The notes under the pieces are model-generated. The model did no database searches and had not been told where the DNA came from. It worked only from the letters and a program-made list of their open reading frames with translations. A stretch of DNA of 64,000 bases from Paenibacillus albidus (GTDB lineage: Bacteria > Bacillota > Bacilli > Paenibacillales > Paenibacillaceae). The position numbers and the translations under genes are program-made. Below, one piece after another: positions 8,614 to 15,897 of this stretch (positions are counted from its first letter, which is position 1; each line of letters begins with the position of its first letter). The DNA is taken from contig NZ_BMKR01000011.1 in NCBI RefSeq assembly GCF_014644435.1, forward strand, positions 165,522 through 229,521, read 5' to 3'.

Positions 8614-9206
8614 AAATAGATGCGTCCAAGCCGCTAGAATACGCTACAGAAGAGAACAGTAACAAAATTTTCGGTTTTTGGGTTTTTCTTGGAGCCGAAA
8701 TTCCTTTGTTCGCTACCCTGTTCACAGTTTATCTTGTTATGGTGGACCGCTTTGCCAGCGGTCCCAGCGGCAAAGAAATCTTTGAAATTGGCCCTGTGCT
8801 GATTGAGACCTTCCTGCTGCTTTCAAGCTCATTCACCATCGGTCTTGCGATCCATGCAATGCGGCACGGCTACAAAAAGGCTATGATGGTCTTTATGGGA
8901 ATTACCCTCCTGATGGGTCTTGCCTTTATCGGGATCGAAATTACCGAATTCTTCACCTATGTTCATGAAGGAGCAACACTCCAGACCAGCGGCTTCCTGT
9001 CCAGTCTGTTTGTACTCCTGGGAACACACGGTGCCCACGTCAGCTTCGGCTTCCTGTGGGGATCGGTCATCATGTACCAGATCTGGCGTCAAGGCATTAA
9101 TCCGGCAACGGCCAATAAAGCCTTTATCTTCTCGCTGTTCTGGCATTTCCTGGACGTTGTCTGGATCTTTATCTTCAGCTTCGTCTACCTGAAAGGACTG
9201 ATGTGA
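8610..9206 (+). CDS. qoxC: Cytochrome aa3 menaquinol oxidase subunit III
   Basis: Protein of 198 residues with five membrane helices, homologous to oxidase subunit III. Typical segments are GFWVFLGAEIPLFATLF, the conserved glutamate in GIEITEFFTY and the end FWHFLDVVWIFIFSFVYL. It stabilises the catalytic subunit. The ATG overlaps the qoxB stop, with GGGGTGA just upstream. Confidence 0.95.
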   Translation: MKIDASKPLEYATEENSNKIFGFWVFLGAEIPLFATLFTVYLVMVDRFASGPSGKEIFEIGPVLIETFLLLSSSFTIGLAIHAMRHGYKKAMMVFMGITLLMGLAFIGIEITEFFTYVHEGATLQTSGFLSSLFVLLGTHGAHVSFGFLWGSVIMYQIWRQGINPATANKAFIFSLFWHFLDVVWIFIFSFVYLKGLM

Positions 9207-9207
9207 T

Positions 9208-9501
9208 ATGATGAAGCAATTGTTTCCTATTCGCCATGTGATGGGTTATATCGCCTCTCTGGTCCTTTCTGCCGCAGCGTTGGCTGTAATCTATCTGGAT
9301 CTGTCCAAAACTGTGGACATCATCATCCTGACCGTCACAGCCATCATTCAGGCTTCACTGCAGTTGTTCGTGTTCATGCATATCGGCGAGTCGGCAGATA
9401 CAAAAAAAGAGCTGTACATCAACATTGCTTACGCTTTGTTCGTCGGCTTGGTCACCATATTCGGTACCCTCTTCATCTTTCTTTGGGGCTGGTACGCGTA
9501 A
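9208..9501 (+). CDS. qoxD: Cytochrome aa3 menaquinol oxidase subunit IV
   Basis: Small subunit of 97 residues with three membrane helices. The family pattern is visible: VMGYIASLVLSAAALAV, the central AIIQASLQLFVFMH and a final GTLFIFLWGWYA. It begins one base after the qoxC stop and ends the operon just before a perfect 17-bp hairpin. Confidence 0.94.
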   Translation: MMKQLFPIRHVMGYIASLVLSAAALAVIYLDLSKTVDIIILTVTAIIQASLQLFVFMHIGESADTKKELYINIAYALFVGLVTIFGTLFIFLWGWYA

Positions 9502-9510
9502 GCTAACACA

Positions 9511-9561
9511 ACAACAAAACGTCCTGTTTCCGGCAACTTCGGAGACAGGACGTTTTGTTGT
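9511..9561 (+). terminator. Perfect hairpin terminating qoxABCD
   Basis: Arms 9511-9527 and 9545-9561 (ACAACAAAACGTCCTGT and its exact complement) enclose a 17-base loop with internal pairing. It lies 10 bases past the qoxD stop. It has T-rich flanks on its own 3' arm and could work in both directions. Confidence 0.8.
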
Positions 9562-9570
9562 AAGGACATA

Positions 9571-9628
9571 CCCCAACTCAAAAAGCCAGGTCCGCCATTG
9601 CTGGCAGGCCGGACTTTTTGAGTTGGGG
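9571..9628. repeat. Second long inverted repeat, CCCCAACTCAAAAAG arms
   Basis: Fifteen-base perfect arms (CCCCAACTCAAAAAG and its complement CTTTTTGAGTTGGGG) surround a partly paired middle containing a GCC...GGC stem. The arm runs into a G-run of about nine bases (9625-9633). It follows the qox terminator by nine bases, so two stable hairpins are stacked between qoxD and the convergent chemoreceptor gene. One probably serves each strand. Confidence 0.7.
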
Positions 9629-9714
9629 GGGGGACTCCTGCAATACAGCACAAGGGATAGGGACAGCTACTGGAGTCCCCGCTGTATTTTTGTATTTTTA
9701 TCTGCGCTGAAGGC

Positions 9715-9905
9715 AGTTTGAATGTATTTAGTGCAGTGAAATCCCCCTGGCAGGACTTACAAGTCCATTCTGATGTATTTCGTACAGTGGAATTTAAGAA
9801 AAGAACCGTTACTCAGCCTTTTCTACACTTTCTAATGCAGCAAATGCAGTCAAATCGAATATGGGCCAGTTTTACCAGCATCCTGATGTATAAAGTGCAG
9901 TAAAG
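9715..9905. repeat. Intergenic repeat tract, TGTATTT-GT-CAGT family
   Basis: At least three degenerate copies of a short motif are seen: TGTATTTAGTGCAGTG (9722), TGATGTATTTCGTACAGTGG (from 9772) and TGATGTATAAAGTGCAGT (from 9883), plus a related ATGCAGCAAATGCAGTC. The same motif family fills the tract at 20843-21840. No coding potential is convincing; the remaining bases of 9629-9921 hold nothing else recognisable. Confidence 0.55.
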
Positions 9906-9921
9906 AGGACTTCACCCCTGC

Positions 9922-11508
9922 TTATAAACGGAAGCTGGCCAAGCTCTTCTGCAAGTCCTCCGCCAAAACTGCCAAATACTGCGCCGAAGCCGACATTTCG
10001 CCCATAGCCGACAACTGCTCCTGGCTGGCTGTTTGGATATTCTGAATGCCTGCCGTACCTTTATGCGAGATTGCCTGCATCTCCTCTATCGCTCCGCTTA
10101 CAGCCGCAGCTTCCCGTGAGACTTGTTGTATCGCCCCCCGGATCTCTTCCGTCTGCCGGGTTGCATCTTGAATGGAGCTTTCTATTTCGGCAAAAGCCCG
10201 TGATACCTGTTCGCTTTGCTCCACACCTTGCAAGACCAGCCCGGAGCCGGCCGCCATTGATCTTACCGCATATGCCGTTTGCTCCTGAATAGATGTAATC
10301 ATATCCGTGATTTGCAGCGAGCTTCGCCCGGTTGCCTCAGCCAGCTTACCAATCTCACCTGATAATAGGCCAAGCCCGCTGACAATCTGGCGGCTCTCCG
10401 AGACACTGGAGTCTATTTCCTTCATCCGGGCAATAATCAGCTCTGCCGCAGCGGCACCATGGCTGGTAGCGGAGCCGGCCACACCCATCAGCCGGGACAT
10501 CTCTTGGCTGCTGTTCTGAGCCGCCGTTATCTCTTCTGACATAACCTGAACCGACTGCGAGGTACGATCAATGACTGCCGCCTGCTCCTGAAACCCTGCG
10601 GCAATCTTGCTGGAGGTCTTGGCAATCCTCTCTGAAACGCGTGTTGTCTGCTCTGCGCTGGCGCTCAGCTCCAGGGAAGAGGCCGACAACATCCCGGCGA
10701 TCTCCAAGACCCTCCTTAGCATAACCCGCAGGCTCTGCAACATGTTGTTATAGGAAATTTTTATATAACCAGCCTCATCTTTGGCTATATATACAGCGGC
10801 GGTGGCGGTCAGGTCACCTTCTTCAGCATGTTTCATTAAACCTTGCAGCGCTTGAAGCGGTCCGGTAATCAGCCGTGTAATCCATACGCTGATGGCCATG
10901 CAGAGCATCCCTGCACCGAGAATCAGCAGACTGCTTATCAGTTTGAAGCGTTTGCCTTCGGCCACAGCGGCGTTATTATGAACGCCGGCATCTGTGAGCG
11001 CCAGATTTATAGAACTGTCCAGAAGGTTCCCCATCTTCTTCCGCGCTTCCGTATACATCTCCCCGGAGTACATCTCGAAAGCTTCCGTATTGAGGTTCTT
11101 ATCCTCAAGATGCAGGATACTTTCACGTTGAATCCGGTAATCCGAGAGCAGGGAAAGGTACTCATTAATATTGGCGGCTACTTTGGTATTCGAGAATGAA
11201 TTCTCTTTCAGCTTGAACAGCAGATTGTCATTCTCTGCAATGGCCAGTTGTATATTAAGGCCCAGTTCAGTAATGTGAGCAGGGTCCGGGGCAAGCAGGG
11301 TCTCCAGAAGAAAAGACTCTATCTCCTGGTTATTGGCGCGTATTTGTGTCATCAAGGCGATCGGCAGCAGGTTCTGATTATACATTTCTTTGGAGCGGTT
11401 GGACATATTATCAGTAGTCAGAATGCCGATTACTCCAGTCACAGTCAGCATTACCATGACCACAATCATAAACACTGCCATTTTTTGTTTGACTTTCAGA
11501 TTCTTCAT
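9922..11508 (-). CDS. Methyl-accepting chemotaxis protein
   Basis: Chemoreceptor of 528 residues. It has a first membrane helix (about 11-31) and an extracellular four-helix-bundle sensor of the 4HB_MCP type (MYNQNLLPIALMTQIRANNQ, about 35-185). A second helix (about 188-209), HAMP (ITGPLQALQGLMKHAEEGDL) and a long cytoplasmic coiled-coil signalling domain follow. The signalling tip contains EIGKLAEATGRSSLQI...EQTAYAVRSMAAGSG. The tip is somewhat degenerate compared with the canonical E-I-x-x-I-A-x-Q-T-N-L-L-A-L-N-A-x-I-E-A-A-R-A-G-E. The ATG follows a GGCGGGAAT-type site. It is monocistronic, convergent with qox; the ligand is unknown. Confidence 0.9.
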   Translation of the reverse strand: MKNLKVKQKMAVFMIVVMVMLTVTGVIGILTTDNMSNRSKEMYNQNLLPIALMTQIRANNQEIESFLLETLLAPDPAHITELGLNIQLAIAENDNLLFKLKENSFSNTKVAANINEYLSLLSDYRIQRESILHLEDKNLNTEAFEMYSGEMYTEARKKMGNLLDSSINLALTDAGVHNNAAVAEGKRFKLISSLLILGAGMLCMAISVWITRLITGPLQALQGLMKHAEEGDLTATAAVYIAKDEAGYIKISYNNMLQSLRVMLRRVLEIAGMLSASSLELSASAEQTTRVSERIAKTSSKIAAGFQEQAAVIDRTSQSVQVMSEEITAAQNSSQEMSRLMGVAGSATSHGAAAAELIIARMKEIDSSVSESRQIVSGLGLLSGEIGKLAEATGRSSLQITDMITSIQEQTAYAVRSMAAGSGLVLQGVEQSEQVSRAFAEIESSIQDATRQTEEIRGAIQQVSREAAAVSGAIEEMQAISHKGTAGIQNIQTASQEQLSAMGEMSASAQYLAVLAEDLQKSLASFRL

Positions 11509-11579
11509 TTGATATTCCCGCCTTCTCGATGTCTATCTCCTTATTTTATCGGCGAAAAAGCTCGAATAATTGACGTAAA

Positions 11580-11598
11580 TGTCGAATGTGATGTCGAA
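11580..11598. promoter_or_regulatory. Tandem Spo0A-box-like sites upstream of the chemoreceptor
   Basis: Two perfect TGTCGAA heptamers (11580-11586 and 11592-11598) repeat with a 12-base period. A partial TTGTCGC follows at 11610. TGTCGAA is the core of the Spo0A-P binding box. They lie about 75 bases upstream of the chemoreceptor start and 55 bases past the ECF S-component stop, so the chemoreceptor is the likelier target. Confidence 0.45.
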
Positions 11599-11650
11599 TC
11601 ATTAATTTTTTTGTCGCATATAATCCAGCCCTATCCATAATACCCTATTT

Positions 11651-12340
11651 TCACTCTTGTTGCAGCAAACCATATTTCTTGCGGAACCGCTCCAGAACCT
11701 TCGTCCAGCCTCCCGCCAATATCGCCAGGAAAAAGACGTTGGACAACGCATGGGCCAGATCGAAATAGAAACTGGAGACATAGGCCGCAGCTGCCAGCTG
11801 CCAGCTGAAAGCTTCAGGAAGACTGATAATGTACCAGACATTCATAATCCAGCCGAACAAAAATCCCCAGACAAAGCCGAAGATCAGCATACCGGCTCTG
11901 CTTCTCATCCACCGGGTATGGCGCAGCCAGCCTGCCGTCAATCCGATCATCCCCCAGGAGAACATCTGCCACGGCGTCCATGGCCCTTGCCCAAAATAAA
12001 TGTTGGAGACCAGCGCCGCTACGGCACCAATGATGAACCCCGCCTCTGCTCCAAATACATAGGCAGACAGAATAACAATGGCAGATACCGGTTTCACACT
12101 GGGCAAGGCGGCAAAAGGAACCCGGCTTACAGCAGCCACAGCAGACAGCACAGCAAGCAGGACCAGTTCCCTCGATTCCAGCGGTCGGCGTTCCAGACGC
12201 ACAAATAGCGGAACCAGGGCAGCAGCAAGCAATACCAGGCTGAGGAGCATATAGTGGCGATCCTTGAAGGCAGCGGTAAGCGCCAGTCCGGCGACAAATA
12301 CAGCAAGCGCAATCAGGAGCGGGAAACGGAATTTGACCAT
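11651..12340 (-). CDS. ECF transporter substrate-specific (S) component, predicted cobalamin/corrinoid specific
   Basis: Membrane protein of about 229 residues with six or so helices. The segment IYFGQGPWTPWQMFSWGMIGL is characteristic of the larger ECF S components of the CbrT-like group. It binds the vitamin in the membrane and topples with the T subunit during uptake. The start at 12340 (MVKFRFP) follows GGAGGAGGT and overlaps the ATPase stop by 28 bases; a longer frame to 12382 lacks a site. Corrinoid specificity is inferred from the riboswitch and transcobalamin-like genes in the same apparent operon. Last gene of the operon. Confidence 0.82.
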   Translation of the reverse strand: MVKFRFPLLIALAVFVAGLALTAAFKDRHYMLLSLVLLAAALVPLFVRLERRPLESRELVLLAVLSAVAAVSRVPFAALPSVKPVSAIVILSAYVFGAEAGFIIGAVAALVSNIYFGQGPWTPWQMFSWGMIGLTAGWLRHTRWMRSRAGMLIFGFVWGFLFGWIMNVWYIISLPEAFSWQLAAAAYVSSFYFDLAHALSNVFFLAILAGGWTKVLERFRKKYGLLQQE

Positions 12341-14001
12341 GTCCGGGCTACCTCCTCCACTGTCAGCGCTTCCGGCAGCCAATCCCGTACCATGCGGTTC
12401 ACTGCGGTCGTATAGAAAAAATTAGCACCGAAAAAACGCTCCGGCGGACTTTCTGCCGTAATGCCTCCGTCAAACAGCATGGCACAACGGGTAGCATAAC
12501 TGGCTGCGAATTCCACATCATGTGTGACGATCAGAATACTCATTCCCCGATCCCGCAACAGCTGCAGCAGGGCAGCCAGCTTCTCTTTTGCTCCGGGATC
12601 AAGCCCTTTGGTCGGCTCATCCAGCAGCAGAATGTCCGGCTTCAGCAGCAGTACCATCGCCAGCGCGGTCTGCTGCTGCTGGCCGCCGCTGATATCCTGC
12701 GGATGGCTCTGCAGCACTTCACGAAGCTGGAAAACGCCCAATAGCGCAGCGATTTCCTCCCTTGCGGTCTGCTCAGTCATTCCGGCATAATGCGCCATAT
12801 GCTCAAGCTCCTCCTGCACGGTATCCTGGCTGAAATAGAGCAGTGGATTCTGGGCCAGATATCCGGCCGTCAGCCCTTTATTCATTTCGACCTTGCCCCG
12901 CTGCGGCTTAGCCAGTCCAGCCAGCAGTTGGAGCAGTGTGGACTTGCCTGCACCGTTCCCGCCCATCAGCATCAGAAGCTCCCCGGGATAAAGCGACAGG
13001 GACAGCTTCTTCAGTACTTCCGGCCCGTCCTTCCGATAACGGAACGTAACTTCCCGGCAGCTCATTACCGCTGCTTCCGGCTGGGTGTGCGGCCCTGCCT
13101 CCTGAGCACCGGTCGCCGCCTTGCCGTTGTTCCGCTCCAAGGCTGCCAGATGGGGCAAAGTCTCCTGCAGCCACCGTTTGCCATCACGCACCGTCAAGGG
13201 AACCGGGGCTTCTGCCGCCCTGTCTATATCAGGCGAAAGCGCCAGAAACAAACGCGCCGCCGCAGGCAAATAGGCCAGATGCGGCCATAGCTGCTCTTCA
13301 CCCACTCTGCGTACCATGTCCCGTGGTGTGCCCTCAGCCCTAAGTTGGCCTCCGGTAAGCAGCAGCACCCGATCCGCCAGCGGAAGCACTTCCTCCAGCC
13401 GATGCTCGCTGATGATGATGGTCATCGACATCTCCTGGTTCAAACGGTGTAGAATCTGGATAAATTCCCTTGCGGCCACCGGATCAAGCTGGGATGTCGG
13501 TTCATCCAGCAGCAGCAGCTTGGGCTGAAGCAGCAGAACGGAAGCCAGATTAAGCAGTTGCTTCTGCCCCCCGGACAGCTCATGCACCGAACGGTAGAGC
13601 AGCGGCTCCAGCCCGAACAGACCGGAGATTTCCGCCAGTCTGCTGCGCATTACAGCCGGTTCCAGCCCCATATTCTCCATGGCAAAAGCGAGCTCATGCC
13701 AGACTGTGTCCATAACAATCTGAGCGTCCGGGTTCTGAAAGACCATGCCGATCTCGCCGGCGGCGCTTTCTGCCGGCAGTTCGCTGAGAAGCTGGCCTTT
13801 ATACCGGATGACACCGGCAGTTGTACCAACAGGTGTCAGCTCCCGCTTCAGATGGCGCAGCAGCGTAGTTTTGCCACAGCCGGAAGGGCCAAGAAGCACC
13901 ACAAATTCACCTTCGTTCACCGAGAACGAGAGCTCATCAAGTGCGGCCCTGTCTTGATCGGGGTAGCGGAAAGATAAACATTCCGTTGCGAGGATCTCCA
14001 T
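12313..14001 (-). CDS. ECF transporter ATPase, two fused nucleotide-binding domains
   Basis: One chain of about 562 residues carries both A and A' ATPases. The first half has Walker A GPSGCGKTT, signature ELSGGQKQ and Walker B LLLLDEPTSQLD. The second half has GGNGAGKST, DISGGQQQQ and ILLLDEPTKGLD. A linker (about 268-300) joins them. It drives the T/S membrane subunits from the cytoplasm. The start at 14001 (MEILATECLSF) has GGGAG at proper spacing; ATG at 14007 is too close to that site. It overlaps the T-component gene by 85 bases and the S gene by 28, so the three are tightly coupled. Confidence 0.92.
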   Translation of the reverse strand: MEILATECLSFRYPDQDRAALDELSFSVNEGEFVVLLGPSGCGKTTLLRHLKRELTPVGTTAGVIRYKGQLLSELPAESAAGEIGMVFQNPDAQIVMDTVWHELAFAMENMGLEPAVMRSRLAEISGLFGLEPLLYRSVHELSGGQKQLLNLASVLLLQPKLLLLDEPTSQLDPVAAREFIQILHRLNQEMSMTIIISEHRLEEVLPLADRVLLLTGGQLRAEGTPRDMVRRVGEEQLWPHLAYLPAAARLFLALSPDIDRAAEAPVPLTVRDGKRWLQETLPHLAALERNNGKAATGAQEAGPHTQPEAAVMSCREVTFRYRKDGPEVLKKLSLSLYPGELLMLMGGNGAGKSTLLQLLAGLAKPQRGKVEMNKGLTAGYLAQNPLLYFSQDTVQEELEHMAHYAGMTEQTAREEIAALLGVFQLREVLQSHPQDISGGQQQQTALAMVLLLKPDILLLDEPTKGLDPGAKEKLAALLQLLRDRGMSILIVTHDVEFAASYATRCAMLFDGGITAESPPERFFGANFFYTTAVNRMVRDWLPEALTVEEVARTWSNSVSRS

Positions 14002-14861
14002 AACCATTTCTCCCTTCCTTCAAGCCATAGCGGTGTCAATGCAAACAAGCAAAAGCCGATAAAACACGTTGCCTCTCCCCCGCCGAATTGCACGGGCTTC
14101 ATGCGCGGATAAATCTCAATTTTTCCATACCCCTGCAGCCAGCCCCCAAGCACAATCAGTCCACAAACCGCCAATATCGCAAGCAAAGCGACATCGCGCC
14201 GGTCCAGCTTATAAATGGCATAGGCGCTGCGTTTGCGGAGGCCGAAGCCGCGGGCCTTCATGGAGTCGGCGGTTTGCAGCGCCTCTTCCAGCGACCAGGT
14301 CAGCAGTACCTTCAGCAGGGTCATGCCGTCCCGCATTCTTTTGCGCAAATTGCCCGTTCCCACATCGATTCCCCGGATCCGCTGGATCAGCGTGATCTGG
14401 TGCAAACGCCGCTGGAACAAAGGGACAAAGCGAATCGCCATCAGGGTCAGCAGGGCGCTTTTGGGAGCGGCAGCAGCGAATAAATACATAAATTTATCGG
14501 TTGTTACCGTATAGTTGTATGAAATAAATACGATGAACAGCGTCAGGAGGACCACCATCATCATCAAGCCGTACAGGATCGCTTCCAGTGTAATCGGCTG
14601 ATCCAGAAAGTAAAACAGGATATGTGAGCCCCTGTGAGAGAATAAAGGGTTCAGCACCGCCACGGAGCCCGCCATCAGCAGATAAAACGGCAGGCCGCGC
14701 AGCAAAGGGCGCCCCTGGCCTTGAAGCAGCAGCAGAATCGCCACTGCGGTCAGCTCCGTCAGCAGATACAGCGGATGAAAAAGCAGCATCGCAAACAGCA
14801 GCAGCCCGGCATAGTACAACAAAGCTACGGAAGGATGTACGGACCGGAATCCCCCGTTCAC
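13917..14861 (-). CDS. ECF transporter transmembrane (T) component
   Basis: EcfT/CbiQ-type protein of 314 residues with an N-terminal set of four helices, a coupling region and a C-terminal helix. The coupling-helix signature is seen in ADSMKARGFGLRKR, whose Ala-Arg-Gly contacts the ATPases. It starts at GTG 14861, overlapping the lipoprotein stop (GTGA). The last 27 or so codons after the final helix (WRSSQRNVYLS... to SRSR) are read in a second frame over the first codons of the ATPase gene, an unusually long overlap for this gene pair. A sequencing frameshift is possible, but no premature loss of the T domain is seen. Confidence 0.88.
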   Translation of the reverse strand: MNGGFRSVHPSVALLYYAGLLLFAMLLFHPLYLLTELTAVAILLLLQGQGRPLLRGLPFYLLMAGSVAVLNPLFSHRGSHILFYFLDQPITLEAILYGLMMMVVLLTLFIVFISYNYTVTTDKFMYLFAAAAPKSALLTLMAIRFVPLFQRRLHQITLIQRIRGIDVGTGNLRKRMRDGMTLLKVLLTWSLEEALQTADSMKARGFGLRKRSAYAIYKLDRRDVALLAILAVCGLIVLGGWLQGYGKIEIYPRMKPVQFGGGEATCFIGFCLFALTPLWLEGREKWLWRSSQRNVYLSATPIKTGPHLMSSRSR

Positions 14862-15775
14862 GGCGCCTTGGCTCCCAGGTCCTTGCCAAGATCAAGCGTG
14901 TAAAGCCACTCGATGGTATCACCTGGGGTTACCGTATAGGCTCCGGCGCTTTTGCTCGGAAATTCCCCGTTCACCCGGTACATCCAGCCACTTTCCGCGC
15001 CGCGGTCGAATTCATACAGGTTATCGATACCTTCAACATAGGCGAACCCTTTGGCACCGCTGAACTCCATCTGTACTTTGTTCCCGCGGGTGATACGCTT
15101 CAGCAGATCCAGCACGCTGTCGCCCTTCTCGACCTCGACTTCGGTTGCGGCGAGGATCGTGCCATGCTCCTCGTCCCCTACAATGGACAAGGTTGCCGAA
15201 GTCGCGGCGCTATCCGCAGGCGCCGCAGGGCCGGGCGTCTCGGCCGGCTTCGCCGTGGCCGTAGCCGCTGGCTTGGCCGCCGGGGTGCTGGCCGCCCCGG
15301 CTTTGGCGGTCGCTGCTGGCTTCGCCGTGGCAGCAGGGGCCGAAGCAGCCGGCTTGACGCTGGCTGCGGGCCTGGTCTTGCCCTCTGCCGGGGCGGAGCC
15401 GGCAGAGGGCCGGGCAGCGCTGGCAGGCGCCTTCGGCGATGGTGCGGCGCTGCCCGGGAGTGCGGTGCCTGGCGCCGCGCCAGGCGCTGCACCCGGTGTG
15501 ACAGCGCTGGCGGGGGCAGCGCTGGTAAGCGGGGCGGACGTCCCTTGCGCTGCCGGGGCGTCGGTTGCGGCCGCAGCCGGGCTGGACGGCTGCGGGGTTG
15601 CCGAGGCGGCAGGCGAAGCAGACGCCGCCGGGGCAGCGGTTTCCGCCGCAGGCAACGCCTCTGGGTCTGCAGCGTTCAAAGCTTTATTCTGCCCGGAAGA
15701 ACATCCGGCGGTCAGTAGGACGACAAGCAGCAAGCCAGCCAGAACGGAAAGCCAGCGTGCAGCAGATTTGGTCAT
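14858..15775 (-). CDS. Surface lipoprotein with transcobalamin-like C-terminal (DUF4430) domain
   Basis: Protein of about 305 residues. The signal peptide ends in lipobox LTAGC, so it is lipid-anchored outside the membrane. Residues about 30-195 are a low-complexity Ala/Pro/Ser/Thr spacer, presumably extended through the wall. Residues about 200-300 are a DUF4430 module (STLSIVGDEEHGTILAATEVEV, GWMYRVNGEFPSKSAGAY, PGDTIEWLYT), the family that includes the C-terminal beta domain of vertebrate intrinsic factor and transcobalamin. It probably hands corrinoid from the SLH protein to the ECF transporter. GGAGG lies 11 bases before this ATG; a TTG one codon earlier is equally possible. It sits between the SLH gene and the T component, overlapping the latter. 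Confidence 0.82.
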   Translation of the reverse strand: MTKSAARWLSVLAGLLLVVLLTAGCSSGQNKALNAADPEALPAAETAAPAASASPAASATPQPSSPAAAATDAPAAQGTSAPLTSAAPASAVTPGAAPGAAPGTALPGSAAPSPKAPASAARPSAGSAPAEGKTRPAASVKPAASAPAATAKPAATAKAGAASTPAAKPAATATAKPAETPGPAAPADSAATSATLSIVGDEEHGTILAATEVEVEKGDSVLDLLKRITRGNKVQMEFSGAKGFAYVEGIDNLYEFDRGAESGWMYRVNGEFPSKSAGAYTVTPGDTIEWLYTLDLGKDLGAKAP

Positions 15776-15897
15776 CAATCAGAACACCTCCGTAAAAAGG
15801 GAAAAGAACGAGGGCCGTCAATTCTCCCCCGTTCCATCCTTTTGATTATATGATTGGGATTCCTTCAGCATAGTTCTCTATCAAGACTTAGGCAAGC

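Noticed and set aside
15051..15845. Plus-strand Ala-rich open frame
   Set aside because: It is the complementary strand of the Ala/Pro-rich lipoprotein linker; the bias comes from that gene.
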